A DNA stretch of 64,000 nucleotides from Siphonodentalium dalli (Eukaryota > Mollusca > Scaphopoda > Gadilida > Siphonodentaliidae): positions 219,742,205 through 219,806,204 of the forward strand of contig CP136064.1 in NCBI GenBank assembly GCA_032622095.1, read 5' to 3'. The notes below the pieces were generated by a model. It searched no databases. It saw only the letters and a list, made by a program, of their open reading frames with translations, and was not told the origin of the DNA. Both the position numbers and the translations under genes were made by a program. Of the stretch, positions 33,850 to 46,925 are shown piece by piece. How positions within the stretch are numbered: the stretch's first letter is position 1; every line of letters starts with the position of its first letter.

Positions 33850-36435
33850 GTTACGAGTAATACTAATTTCGACCATTCTAAAAGAACACAGAAACTCAAA
33901 TGTATGTAGATGTAGAAGTAAAACATCTTAATGGCATACTTTTTGGTAACATGTAAGGCGTGAAATTTTCAAGTCACTTGTAAACACAGTTTTTGTTTTA
34001 ACAGGTGAATCCGTACATCATGACAATATATCAGTATATCAATTAGTTGAGATTAAACCTTCAAGACAACAGCAGATCCCGCAATAACTGTCCGCGATGA
34101 CTTGGCGACAATGCTCTCCTATAGTTGCACATTTTTCGATGAAATTTGACAGCATGATGCACCCAACTGTGTATACTGGTATCACGACACTTAGTATCCA
34201 TATCAGTGATTCAGCCAAATATAATTTGATAAGAACGTCCAACCAATAGTGGACCCCGGTCCGTAAATTGTCGTAATACATGTAACTGGGCGATAACATG
34301 GCGAATGATGACAATATCTCATATCTACACGTTTCAATAAAAATTGATGAACACGGATGAATCGGTCTGTGTAATGGTAATAGTTGTACTTGTAAGTTGG
34401 AAGTTTAGATATGTGATCATCCGTCACTACGCGGCGTCAGTTCACTGTTACGGTTTTCTTGTTGTTGTCATTGAATCTCTTGTGAATTAATCTGGTGCGT
34501 ACAGTACATCCTCTCATGTAAATGTACATTATGTGCTTTGAAACAATCAGAACACTCTCAATTGGATTGAACAGGTCAAGTTAAAAACAACATTGTCAAC
34601 ATTCCAATAGATGCTCGTTGTTGTGGTTGTTGATGTTATTGTCACTAGTGGTTGACATCGAATATCGTGTTACTTGTACCTGTATCCTCCCGTGACAGTA
34701 AATGTGCCAGTGTTTTGATAGTCACAGCACTGTCAATTTGAACTTCAACACTGAGTCGAATGAAGTCAGGTCACAGCCGATCTCTTCTCAAAGACCTTGA
34801 ATACGGCACAGTTGTCACAATTTAGTGGAAAATATCAATGATTAAGCCGGTTTTCTCATAATTGAAACTTGTCCGGTTAACAAAGGAACCAAAGTTAGAC
34901 TGTCTTAACATTAGTCCACAACTGTAACATCCCCCCCCCAAAACAGTAGTTTATACAGCGCCTGCGATCAAATAGGCGTGAGTTATAAAGACACCGGACT
35001 TGAGAATAACATAATTACGGACGCAAGATAAGACCGACCCACATAACACAGAATGAATACCGGATCATTGTATTGAATACAAATAATTAATAATACATAT
35101 TAAATATCAGCAGAGTCAGATTCAATCATACTGTATGGAGTCATTGCCGTATATAATTTGGTCGCCGATAAATATACTATTGAATTTTGTCGGCATGAAT
35201 CACGATTTTTTTTAACTTAGACCATTTTAATGGGCACATAAAACAACGGTGATTCACCGGAAAACTGATGAAACGGTATGGGTCAGATTATGACGGTCCG
35301 ACATTGTCAAACCGACAGTATTTTCTAAGAGTGTAGTCCCAGGCATGTCCAAAGGGCAACGCTCGGCATGTCTCCGAGACAGTGTATGTCAAGGGGTTGG
35401 GGTATTTCTGTCACTCATTGAGGTAATATTTTCAATTGGATTACACAAATTATTTCATAGACCGATCGATTGATGACTAAAATAGTTGGAAAGTTCAGAC
35501 TGAGAAAGAATGTTACGATAGCTCTAATATACAATTAAATTTTCCAACCAATATTCGGTGTAAAGTGTAATGTTTTTAGACCCATAATCCGATACAGTTC
35601 TTGGCCTACATTCATGTAGTTTCAGTCAAATACAAGACCGAATTTCCCCCTTATATTAGTTGAATTTATATTTTAGTCATATTAAGTGTTGGGTTGGAAT
35701 TGTACAACATATCGAGGTGTCTGGGCATGCATAAGATGGAAACATTAATCCCAAGACTTGGGATTTTGGTCTGCAGATATAAACCCGGAGGTATAGGTTA
35801 AAAAGTTCAACCTGGAAACGACAAAGAGCGTTCAATGATATTCTGTTCATTATATGGTTTGAATAAAGAGGGATTTCTTCACTTCGGTGTGAAACTCAGG
35901 TAGCAGATGAAACTCGCTCAGACTATATACGATCCCCACTACAATATTCATCATTCTCGATGTTCAAAAGCGCCATGTCCGTTCAAACGGTAAAATATGG
36001 TGGTCCAAACCGTCACCTCTGATCAGAATGGATTAACCAAAAATTGGATTAACATGCACACCTGCATCATACCATGTGGTCGACCCTGTCCACCCGTTCA
36101 TTGTCGTGACACCTTAACACCTTGTCAACATAATTGATCGACAGTACCCTATTTCTTGTTCAAACCGTTGACTGAACACGACGTTTTTGCTATTACATTT
36201 CGGCAATTGTATTAAAATATTTATCGCATCTTAATATGTCGAATTTGGAGGGAAATTATAAATTGAATGATTGATTGGTGCACGTGGTATGCTTAGATTG
36301 AGAAATTTTAAGTGTGAAAATTCAATGCCTGGAATTCGATGTTAGACACCCCATCGCGAGTGAAGAGGCTCTATATATATATCCATTCTTCTATACGTCC
36401 AGTTGTCAGTCAGAGCGCCATTGCATATGAGATGT
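33850..36435. other. No gene recognised
   Basis: AT-rich sequence. A short C-run at 34931-34938. No splice-flanked frame, RNA gene or clear repeat that I can support. Confidence 0.4.
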
Positions 36436-36439
36436 ATGG

Positions 36440-36620
36440 AGGCACGAACTCAGTTTGAGGGTTTCAATTTTCAAATGTGCTTGCTTCAGTGAACAAATTC
36501 TCATTTATGAACATATATCGATCGGAATGGCACATTGAGATGTCCCTCAACTCAGATTAAGCTAGAAACGCGGTCCCGATTTGCGACCATGTCGGGTTAG
36601 AACACGTGCCAACATCGTTT
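36440..36620 (-). mobile_element. tRNA-type SINE fragment
   Basis: GTGAACAAATTCTCATTTAT, CGATCGGAATGGCACATTGA and CCTCAACTCAGATTAAGC match the body of the SINE at 2375-2590. The tRNA-like head is decayed. Confidence 0.6.
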
Positions 36621-36754
36621 AGCATATATACGTGCATATATGTTGGTATCATACATATACATACATGTATATACAATTCATATAAAATGAAATCGTTCAC
36701 AGTGTAATAACTGTTTATTAATTTCGATTTTGAGCGTCCGTTATTAAAATAATG

Positions 36755-36905
36755 GTTGAGGGTTAATTTTTTCAAATGTGCTTGCTTAAGTGAACATATT
36801 TTAATTGATTATCAAAATGTTCATGTATCGATTGGAATGGCACATTGAGATGGCCCTTAACTCAGAGCAAGCTAGAACAGCGGTCCCGATTTCCACCCAT
36901 CTCAA
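36755..36905 (-). mobile_element. Second tRNA-type SINE fragment in the same orientation
   Basis: TTTTCAAATGTGCTTGCTTA, GATTGGAATGGCACATTGAG and CGGTCCCGATTT repeat the preceding fragment about 320 bp downstream, so the pair arose by tandem duplication or neighbouring insertion. Confidence 0.6.
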
Positions 36906-36909
36906 TGGT

Positions 36910-38130
36910 GATTGTAAGGACTTTTTAGAGAGACTCGGGTCATGGTGGAACACACTTAAATATACACAGAAATAGGCTAGGCAATAAGTTTCTCCGAATG
37001 GGTTGTTCGCCCATAGAACATCCCAAATTGGGTTTAACTAAATAAATTGTGATTAAAACACAGGGTATCAAAATTTGGACGCTTGCACCAAATGATTAGC
37101 CCCTCTCTGGTAGTATATTGCAATACTCAACGATAAGTGGTAATGGAGAAAAAAAATACCGGAATGAGAATTTGGGTTTAGGAGTAAAGTTATGTCTCTG
37201 GCATATTTGTTTATTCTAAGTGCAGAAGCCTGTAACAGCTTTGTTATATCCATATCTGGGCCTCTGTCCGTGATCTTTGTGAGATATACATGTTCCTGAC
37301 TAAGCAATGGTATTTAATGTTCTTTAGCACCCAGTGTATATCCGGTTATCAAAGATCTCAGGAGAGATCAAGTCACATTTACCAAGAGAAATCAGGAAAT
37401 TTTGAAGATTCAACATGCATGTACACGTACAGGCCTTTGAGAGCCATACCTGTCCTGTCGAAACAAGCATCATCATAGTTGGACATAGTCTCCACCTTAG
37501 ATAACATGGTTATGCTAAATTATATTTTTCGATCCAGTACACAACATTCAGTACATGCGTATTGATTAGTAATGCAAATAGCTCTCCTCAGAACTCAACT
37601 AATTTATGCATTTTGTGCGACGTAGAAGACTAGAGCAAAACAACACTCAAATTGTATGTCATTCAAGTGCGGAATTAGTTTAATCGGTTTTACTTAGAGT
37701 GTTGCTCGGTGACTGTTACTGCTGATGGGATGACCATGTTGGACGCTATCTCAATGTTTAGAAAACGCTCGGAAATATTTAGCATAAACAAGAACGATAC
37801 CCGAACAGTGTTAATCGACTTGATTAATTGATTTATTGTGGTTTAATGTTGTTATAGTCGATAGCCCATATCACAAATAATGCTATACCATTCCTGCAGC
37901 CAGATTTTGTTGAACTTTAAACATAAAATATTTTTTTTATTTCCGTAATCATTGAGCTATTTTTTGGTGATTTAATTCCTGAGCAACGGCGCGAACTGCA
38001 TTGCTTCTATGAAGAAATGTCAATATTTTCCTCACTGCTTATAAACGTCTCAGTCAAGGCTAAATACTGATTTTGGCAGCAACTTTGGTCGAAAGGTTAG
38101 CTATTACAAAATTGTTCAAGTGTTTGTCAC
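36910..38130. other. No gene recognised
   Basis: No supported feature. The sequence at 38135-38225 is weakly similar to 39095-39185 (both with CACTTTCTATA and AGGCAC.AA.GAGATTG), flanking the LINE fragment. Confidence 0.35.
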
Positions 38131-38344
38131 AAATCTAACACTTTCTATACATTTTACGCAATTTGGCGCCACGAAAGATTATAGTGACCATTTAAGGCAC
38201 CAAAGAGATTGAATTGAATTTTTGTTTTTACCTGTGATTTACCTGTGATGTGCAGACCATTATTAAACTTTCGCTTGTGCTGGCCTTGTGCTGGCCTATC
38301 TTCATGGGCTGATAAACTGCATTGTAGTGAGCATGTCTACCGGT

Positions 38345-38900
38345 TCAATATGTAGTTAAATTTGTTTTCTTTTTGTCTCCAGCTGTCATTTAGATCAGAT
38401 TTGAATTGATTTAGAGAGCCAGCATCTATGCAGATATCAGATAGTTGGTTCCAGGAGTCTATTGTCCGGTAACTGAACGTGTTTTGTGTGAATTTCTTGT
38501 TCTATCATGTTCTGCTTATTGTCAGCCTGTGTCCTCTTAGTATCGTATCGTCGTCCTTTAGGTTTTGTGACTGCAACTGCACTTCCTCTGGATCGTTCAT
38601 TATTTTATATATTTGGATCATATCCGATATTTCTCTCCTGTACTCTAGTGTTGGCAGACCAATTTATTTCAATATTTCGCTTAAAGACTTGTCCTTGATG
38701 GAATCTATTAATTTGGTCACTTTTCATTGCACTCATTTATCTTTCTTTGAGTGAGGACCCCATACCGACGACCCGTACTCAAATGTTGGCCTCACAAATG
38801 ACTTATACAAAATTAGGAGTATATTTTCATCCACGTATTTAAAAGTCCTCTTCAGCAGGCGTGTATTTTTGTTGGCTTTGTTTATTACTCATGTGTTGTA
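38345..38900 (-). pseudogene. LINE (non-LTR retrotransposon) 3' coding fragment, minus strand
   Basis: Read on the minus strand, frames that switch between one another encode the region downstream of a LINE reverse transcriptase core. In order: a KANKNTRLLKRTFKYVDEN-like start, LYKSFVRPTFEYGSSVWGP, TKLIDSIKD, LPTLEYRREISDMIQIYKIM, LRGHRLTISRT, and RTIDSWNQLSD followed by FKSDLND. These segments are characteristic of CR1/Jockey-type elements; the clade is not resolved. The catalytic YxDD core is absent, and stops and frameshifts interrupt it, so it is a 5'-truncated dead copy. Confidence 0.8.
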
Positions 38901-38959
38901 AATTTATAGGTAATACTAGCTTGTGCTTAACTCCCTTAGTTCGGGTTCGTTTCACATTG

Positions 38960-40560
38960 TAATACCAACATAAAACATGTTAGAGATTGAAATGGAGTGA
39001 GACCAAAGAAGTAACAATTGCAATGTCTCCAATGCAGATTAGCGAACTTCAACGCATCAACCACAACATGTAAATGGATGGAATACACTGCGGAATATAG
39101 CACTTTCTATAAATTTGCCGCCATTTTGAGTGCTATCATAAACCCTAGTAACCATTTCAGGCACTAATGAGATTGCATTTTGTTGGTAATACTTCCTCTG
39201 GCTTAACTCCTTCAGATATGTTAAGTTCACATTAAAATGTCTTGAAATCGAAAGTGAGTTTTGGTGAAATTTCATACTACGTTCTTTAAAATTGATTGTT
39301 TAGGGATTGGAAGTAGCTGAAACAAAGGAACAATAACGTTCACTGCCATAATAATCAGGGCATTGATAATGGGGAAATTTACAATACAATTTACCACAAG
39401 TTCCGAGCATTAGAAGCGGATATAGGACATATGAGTAACAAATTTGAATATTTTCCCAATTCAGGTCACAATTTTGGCAGCCATCTTGCTATTGGACTAC
39501 CATTTTCCCTGTAACATGTAGAACAATGTAATAGCATCCCAATATGTCTACAATTGTATACAATTTATAAGATATTCTCGCCAATAAAACGGATTAATTG
39601 AGTAAGTTCATATTTATTTTACACGTCGGCCATGTTGGACGCCCTCTTGAATTCCAAGAAATGCTCAAGGATGTGAGCCCCACTCCAACCCATAAATTGA
39701 AGCACACACCATCCCGCATACAGTTGACCTTCTTTGTGGCACCACTGAGTTAGGTGATGTTGTGATATTTTGGTTTGGGCGCCTAATAAAAATTCTAAGT
39801 TTGGTAAAACTGCCTGTATACAAAGTTTACCTGAGAGTGATGAATAAAACCTGTAAATGGGATCATATATATTCGTTATCATTATATCATTATTTGAATA
39901 CACATATCCGTATGGAAAATAAACTATTTACAGTGTCAAATCGAATGGGGCATCTTTAAACTATAATACTGTACAAAGTATTCGATAATTGAGAACTGAA
40001 ATAATTTTTTTTATTATGAGGTTTCGATTGAAAAATTCCTAACTTAGCTCATCAGGGATAACAACAGCTACCAGTATGTTTGGTATATATCTTCTGTAAT
40101 CGACTCCTGTTGAGTTGAGGAAATATCATCCATTGTCGGACAGCTATATTCTCTTTCCATAGAACATACATGGAAAATTACAGCTACATGTATGCTTTAA
40201 TTAATCAACTCCCCTTATAAAGGTTGACCACCGGGTATTACCGCGGTACTCGGCCGTGTTCATGCGATCAACCGCAGTCAGTTATACCGCCACAGACCGT
40301 GGTCCACCTCACATTTGCGGTTAGACTGTATTTTTCATGCGATGTTTATATGAATTTATTTTTTTAAGTTGACATTGTAACCACGCCAGAGAATTTTTTT
40401 ATTGTTTCAAAATGTCTAGATAGAATTCAACATTTTTGTGGTCGAAAACAATTAACTTGGTTATCGCAGTTAAAAAATATTTCCAGCGGATACCGCATGT
40501 CAACAGGTACGGCATGCTCTGATTAATTATCAAGTTTAACATGTTTATAACTGGATACAG
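38960..40560. other. No gene recognised
   Basis: Weak internal duplication (CTTAACTCC context at 38928 and 39199). Nothing else supported. Confidence 0.35.
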
Positions 40561-40564
40561 TTAC

Positions 40565-41445
40565 GGTACTCAATCCGATTCAATTGTCCCCATATAATCA
40601 GATTCCAACAAAAACAACATTTTTAGAAATGCCGCTTCTGTTATCAGAATTTATTAATTGCCCAAATATAATGCTAACCAGTGTCAACTATAGTATAAAA
40701 TTGCCCAAAACGTGTAATTTATCAACATGTTGTTTGACAAAATTTGCCTTATTATCAACAGAAAGCCTCTTGATTTTAGAGTTATCCATCTTCATCTGCA
40801 ATTTGGTCCGAGACCGTTGACTCGTCGACTGTTTACTGGGCCACTGATAATTCTTAATCGTGCAAAATTGTGTATTTCAAAAATCCATATCTAATAATAC
40901 TGGAATCGACTGGAATCAAATATTTTTACCCGCCCCCAAATCCAATTAAATAGTAATTGAGGGGCGCTTAATCAGATTATGCATCTTTAAACTAAAATGC
41001 AGTTTAAAGATGCATAATCGAATTATAATGCCCCTCAATTACTATTTATGTGGATTCGGGGGTAAACAATATTTGATTCGAGTCGAGGAACCCACGATCA
41101 AAGCTCAGAGTTATTAGATAATGATTTTTGAAATCTTATTATTTTTCACCATCGAGACTTATAGTGGCCCAGAAAAAGTTGACGCCGTGCCGGCGGCCAC
41201 ATACCAAATTGCGGATGAAGATGGATAACTCTAAAATCAATAGGCTTTGTGTTGATAATAAGGCCAAACTTTGTCCAACAACATATTGATAAATATCACG
41301 ATTGGGCAATTTTATGCTATAATTGACAGTGGTTTATAGCATTATTTTTGGGCAATTAATCGACTCTGATAACTGAAGTGGCATTTCTAAAAATGTTGTT
41401 GTTGGAATCTGATTATATGGGGACCATCGAATCTGATTGAGTACC
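40565..41445. repeat. 881-bp imperfect palindrome (foldback)
   Basis: The two halves are inverted copies about a centre near 41000. Outer ends are GGTACTCAATC at 40565 and GATTGAGTACC ending 41445. Matching pairs run throughout, for example CCCCATATAATCAGATTCCA with TGGAATCTGATTATATGGGG, and GAGTTATCCATCTTCATCTG with its complement at 41213-41233. The centre is AGTTTAAAGATGCATAATC against GATTATGCATCTTTAAACT. Arms are about 430 bp with many mismatches and small indels. No coding sequence seen. Confidence 0.85.
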
Positions 41446-41504
41446 TTTAATAGTTAGCTATATGAGTTAAATACACATAATAGACATGTAAACTTTGAAA
41501 ATTG

Positions 41505-42430
41505 CAGGTTTTGCTCTAAATTTACACATTAACAAGTTGTTTTGTCGTGCAGAATCTGGGGAACAACATATCCAAAATCCGCTAAAATCCGCTTTGGTGA
41601 AAAATTTCTACTGCTCTTGGAAATATGGTCATATTTATGGCTTTTTGTGTCAATTTTGCTGTTCCTTACCAGTCTAGTCAATTTGATGGAAAGAAAAACC
41701 CAACCGTAAACAAATTACTGTGCAATGTCTTTTTGTGTGTTTGAATGTGACTATAATCCATGTAAGATAACCAAGACCCCATGAATCCCAGGGTGGGGAA
41801 ATCGTCATTTTGTTATCAAAAGACAGGAATATGAAAACAAAAATGGTGAAAATTGTAATTTTCTGGTTGAGAATCAGCTTTTAATGTGAACCTATATTAA
41901 ATTGGTAACAAACAAGCTGTTGTTTGTGCGATTTTGTCGGGCAGAATCTGGGGAACAATATATCCAAAATTCGCTTTGGGGAAATTTTCTACATATCTTT
42001 GAAATAAGGTCCTAGTTATGGCTTTTTTGTGTCAAGTTTGCAGTTCCTTATTAGCCCAGTCAAACGGATGAAAGGAAACGCCCAACCGTGAACAAATTTG
42101 CTATGCAAAGACTTTTGGTCTTTTTGAGTGTGACTATACTTATATAATAACATATCCAAAATCCCCATGAACCAGAATAGGAAAGTCATAATGTTTGGGT
42201 CAAAATACTGGAATATGTAAAAAAAATAAAATTGGATTTTGTTTAGTTAATAAACATATCTGCCAACCATAAACGTTCAGTCGAGTTCCCTGGCTGCCAA
42301 TTGTGACCATATAATAACATATCCAAAATGTCCTTGCGTTTAATGACGGGAAAGTCGTTAATTTTGGATAAAAATGAAGAAAATAGGTAAGAAAATGGTG
42401 CAAATTGGAATTTTTGTCCGGGAACCAGGT
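41505..42430. repeat. ~392-bp direct repeat, about 2.3 copies
   Basis: CAGAATCTGGGGAACAA at 41550 recurs at 41942, and the following ~390 bp align (ATGGCTTTTTGTGTCAA, GAAA.CCCAACCGT.AACAAA, CCCCATGAA). A third partial copy begins about 42300 (AACATATCCAAAATG). Confidence 0.75.
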
Positions 42431-42915
42431 CGGTCAAAATGCTTCTCCAGACTGGGGCCCCAGTATTAAACTTGATCCATTTGTTTCGTAATGATGTCTG
42501 CTCCAACTAATTTGACGCTATCATGTGGCCGTGAATGTTACGGGGCAATATGGCGGCAATTTCCCGGAGTGTACTACCATTGACTACAGTGTCCTAGAAA
42601 TTTATTAATGTGACAGAAACCTGCAACTACAAAAAACGCATTATTATGTTATTTCGTGCATAATTTGACTCTAAAACTATAAAATGGCGAATATCTAATC
42701 CGTTATAGTAAGTCATATCCCGAGTATTTGGCAATTCGGTGTCTAAACAGTTTTCAAAATGACAGCGAAAATGACAGTCGGAAGTGAAGAATTGAAGTGT
42801 TTTTGTTTTTGTTGTTGTTAATTTGTATTTAAAATGGCGTATGTATACCCAACCATCCGCCGTCAGGGGCAGGGGCAGGGGCAGAGCGCTTTAATTTAGA
42901 TAAGTCGACATTTTT
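42431..42915. other. No gene recognised
   Basis: AT-rich spacer between repeat blocks, with a short GGGGCA triplet repeat near 42867. Confidence 0.4.
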
Positions 42916-42919
42916 ATGT

Positions 42920-43300
42920 CTGTTTACGGAATACATCAGATTCCAGTTGGTTACCACTTGATGTGGAAGATTTTTATTTGCAAATGTCATGCAATCGGAA
43001 TACATAGGATTCCATGGTAGTTTTTGCCACGTTATATGGAGTGTTGGATTTGCAAAATACATGCAATCATTCTGTATGTGTATCCGGAATGCATAGGATT
43101 CCGTATTAGTCTTTGTCACGTTCTGTGGTAGGTTAGATTAGCAAATTTCATGCAATAATTCTGTATGTAACGTCCGTGTATCCGGAATGCATAGGATTCC
43201 ATATTATCTTTGCCACGTTATGTGGTAGGTTGGATTTGCAAATTTCATGCAATCATTCTGTATGTAACGTCCGTGTATCCGGAATGCATAGGATTCCATT
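42920..43300. repeat. Tandem repeat with GGAATGCATAGGATTCC cores, five units
   Basis: The near-palindrome CGGAATRCATAGGATTCC occurs at about 42926, 42994, 43085, 43189 and 43278. Between cores run GCAAATTTCATGCAAT.ATTCTGTATGT and CACGTTATGTGGTAGG blocks; spacing is 68-104 bp. Confidence 0.8.
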
Positions 43301-43384
43301 TTTTTTTTTACTAAATCTAACAATATCGAATAAACATATAGCCAATATGTAGTCATACATGCCATCATACGAGTTTCCAAAGCC

Positions 43385-43806
43385 ACCAATAGTTTCATAA
43401 TACATCAAATGAGTGTCCCAAACCACACAACGAGTCCGCCAAACCATATACAGAGTTACAAAACCCATCTGGTATCCAAAAAACCAACATGTGAGTATCC
43501 AAATCGATACGACGGGCGCCCCAAATCCAAACATTGTTCCAAACCATCGACGAGATGTCCCAATCCACCAAACGAGTTTCACAAACCACCCAGACTGATG
43601 TAGACCGAGGTAGGTAGCGCCCCAAACGATACTCAACTGGTGTCTTTACCCACACATATAGTCCCCCAAACCATGCATCTGGTATTCCAACTCACCCAAT
43701 TAACCTGATCAGGGACCCAATCCATTCAACGAATGTTCCCAAACCACACTAGTAGTGCTCCATACGCAGCATATGTTCGAAACAACATAATATAGCTGTG
43801 TCCCAG
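43385..43806 (+). repeat. CCAAACCA-type minisatellite, left part
   Basis: Degenerate units of about 25-35 bp such as GAGTGTCCCAAACCACACAA. Frames across it (Pro/Asn/His-rich peptides) are artefacts. Interrupted at 43807 by a TIR element and resumed at 45732. Confidence 0.8.
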
Positions 43807-45731
43807 AGTCGTTATTTGGTGGGAGAATCTGGATTCAGATTAGGGATTAGACCCCGTACGATGTGGTTCGGTAAACGAACAGACCAGAATCAGTGAACGA
43901 ACAGACCGTAATCGTAATCAATCGTTATTTGGTCGTAATCCAGATTCAGATTCTGCTTCCGATTACGGACTCAAACGTTCATAATGTAAACAAACCGAGA
44001 TTTCGCCACCTCGAAGTTTAAAAACACAACAAAACATAATAATTCGTCCCTTGTGTACAAATTATTGCAGAATATAAACGATCTATATCAAAGAATTATA
44101 AATGCGGAGACAAAATTGTGTTATCGAGTGTAAACTGGGAGAATATTACTGAAATTAGCCAAATAATAATGTTATTGATAGTAACGCCGTGGGAGCACTT
44201 CGGTTGATGGCGAACTTGAAGCAAATCATTGTCAATTTCATTGTCACTTTCATCATGCATCATGTTCATTTCATAATTCCATCCATAAAATACCACCCGA
44301 ACGCATGTCGATTTCAAATTCCGCGGATACGTCACCATTGACCGAATTCACGTGAACCTGCATGGATATGTCTTCTGCTTTGTTCGTTATTATATGTTCC
44401 TGCTTATTCAAGAAATAGTAGGATTATATGATATCGACGTATTATCAGATACACTTATGTACTATCTAGTCTTATAGAAATTTCATATTTAAAATGTTTT
44501 GTTTCGTTAAATGCAGTTGTTTTGTACAATAGTCTCTGTATAGTGCAGAAACACAGGCAGTTTTTTGGTCAACGTGCTGTAAATAAAGCTTTGCCCATGA
44601 AGCTAATGTTGTGGTCTTGTGATCGCACGTGAACTGCATCTCCCAATCGCACAAACACAAATGTAAAGCTTATTCTAGGACTGTATTGTGGAAATATCAG
44701 TCAATTTATTGATTAAGTACCCACACGTACAAGTTATAGGGTCGTGGCTAGAGGTTTCCCATGGGACTGACACACCCTAAGATTGGAAAATTACCAACTT
44801 GTACTGGTTGAAAAATCAAACAATGAGAACATTTCCAACCTATATATGGTGTCAAATTAATGTCCAACTAATGTTGTGTCAGGCATAAAATTTCCAACTG
44901 CTGGAAATGTACCAAAGTTTAGTTTAACCATATTTATTTGTCAAATTTATATAACACATTATATAACACATACATTTGTTTATACAGACAATGGGATTTA
45001 GGGACAAGTGCTGACTCACTTAAGGATACCCCATCTCCCATATGTTATTACAATGAACAATAAATAATTAGTAATGGAAAAGCAACATGACTACCAAAAC
45101 AAGTTGAACATATATACAGATCATCGGTCAACCCCTCCCCCGAGTTAGTCATAAGTTTGTATATGTATTTGTTTAAAATCAGGTTTGTTTGTTGCGATTG
45201 CTGGTTTGTACGTATCATTATTTGGAATAGTTAGTCAAAGGAATACCGATTAACCTCACGTATGAATGACTGTTCAGCTAAGAAAATCGTACCAAAGTTT
45301 GGGGGGTGGGGGTCGAGACACACCAACCCACCCCTGTCGCACGTCCCTGTACAACTGACAAGTTTTATGTGTTCACAACGTCTTCGGAATTTGATTCAGG
45401 AAGTCTAGAGCTGTTAGAAGTGCTTGCCCTAATCAATAAACACACGTTAACTTGAAAAAAGATGCCATTAAGTCGGATTGACAGCTAAGTATGTGCCATA
45501 TATATACACATAGAAGAAAAGCATGACTTTCACAAGAAACATGAACTTTATAAATATAAGATACACATGATACTTGTGTCAAATACATGAACCATGTTTC
45601 ACGCTGGGAGAACATTAAAAATAGTATCGGAGACCACGTGGATTTCAAAATCTGACCTAGAATCTGGATTTAGCCCCGTCCCGTAATCGGTTTAGGATTC
45701 TGAATCCAGATTCTCCCACCAAATAACGACT
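43807..45731. mobile_element. 1.93-kb TIR element inserted in the minisatellite
   Basis: Perfect 33-bp TIRs at 43807-43839 and 45699-45731 (outermost AGTCGTTATTTGGTGGGAGA). A third, internal copy of part of the TIR lies at about 43922-43955. No clear target duplication was found. It carries the family C hAT-like element (44737-45349) nested inside and no recognised transposase. Confidence 0.8.
44737..45349. mobile_element. hAT-like MITE, family C, copy 3 (nested)
   Basis: The left end TAGGGTCGTGGCTAGAGG resembles the CAGGGATGTGGCTAGAGG TIR, and the right end finishes ACGTCCCTG. The interior shares AACATTTCCAACCTATAT and AAATTTCCAACTGCTGGAAA with copy 1. Possible target duplication TACAAGTT/TACAACTG is imperfect. 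Confidence 0.55.
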
Positions 45732-46330
45732 ATGACCATCCAGTAGGTTCCAGAAATATCCAAAGAGTGTCCATAACCATCAGATGAGTAAAACATACAA
45801 TGAGCACTTATTGAATGTGTCAAACCACTCAATCAGTGATCCAAACCACACAATGGGTTACAATGGTTACCATACCCATCCATGGGGTGTTAGAAACCAC
45901 ACGTGATGCAGGCATCCAATATGTAGCCCATGCCATATGTCATACAACTGTCGTCTCAATCCATTCAACGGTAGTGTCCCAAACGGCACAACAAGTGACC
46001 CAATCGGCCACGCACTGTCCCAATGCACATAACCAGTATCTAAAATATATAGTGAGTGTCGCAAACCACTCAATGTGAACACTCCACCCAAATGGTGCCC
46101 CAAAAGCATCCAACTGAAGTCACAAATAACCCAGCGGGTGACCCAAACCATAAAACTAGCATCGCAAACCATCCAACAAGTTCCCTACCCATCCAACTGG
46201 ACTGGGATGGACGTGTTACGAACCAACAAACCATATGTCATATCAATACATCTACAATAGTGCACAAAACCATCCATCGAGTATTTCACACGATCAAGTG
46301 AATTTGTCAAACCATCCAATGAGTTTACCA
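45732..46330 (+). repeat. CCAAACCATCCAA minisatellite, right part
   Basis: The same type of unit as 43385-43806 (AACCATCCAATGAGT, CCCAAACCA), same strand sense, on the far side of the inserted TIR element. Confidence 0.8.
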
Positions 46331-46800
46331 AAACATAGTTTGATATATTTGGTGGATGGTTTTGTACACTAGTTTGGGACACCTATTAAATGACTGGGAC
46401 CTTCAGAAGGTTTTGATAATCTTCGTGTGGCTTGGGACACTCATTGGATGACTATGAACGCTCATATGTTGGTTTGGGACACCATCGGATGGTTTGTGGT
46501 ACACACTTGGTGATTTGAGACACCCATTTGTGTGGTTTGGGACACCACGTACATCAATTGGGACACTCGATGGTTTGGGCACTAATTGGATGGTTTTTAA
46601 CACCATTTGAGTGGACTCTGTTACATATGTGGTTTGGGACACTCGCTGGCTGATTTGGAATGCCCTTTCTATGGACTGGGACACTCACCGATTAATTTGG
46701 TATATTATGAAGAAGGCAGTTGCGATACCTGTTGCATGGTTTTACACTCCTTACATGTGTCGGGACACGCGTTAAGTTGTTTTCGAATCACTAAATTTAG
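46331..46800 (-). repeat. Same minisatellite in inverted orientation
   Basis: From about 46331 the units appear as the reverse complement (TTGGATGGTTTGGGACACTC type). The array therefore switches strand at roughly 46330-46350, forming an inverted repeat of arrays. Confidence 0.8.
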
Positions 46801-46925
46801 CCAAACATCACGAAAATGACAACTTACATTTTGCTTATACTATGCAACATCATAGCAATTCAGCAGGACCCCAGCATCATAGCAGACTATCACGATCACT
46901 CGACCAGGGGTGTATGTTATAAGTT

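Noticed and set aside
43395-46684. Pro/Asn/Gln-rich frames in both orientations
   Set aside because: Products of the CCAAACCA minisatellite; strand sense of the frames flips where the array flips.
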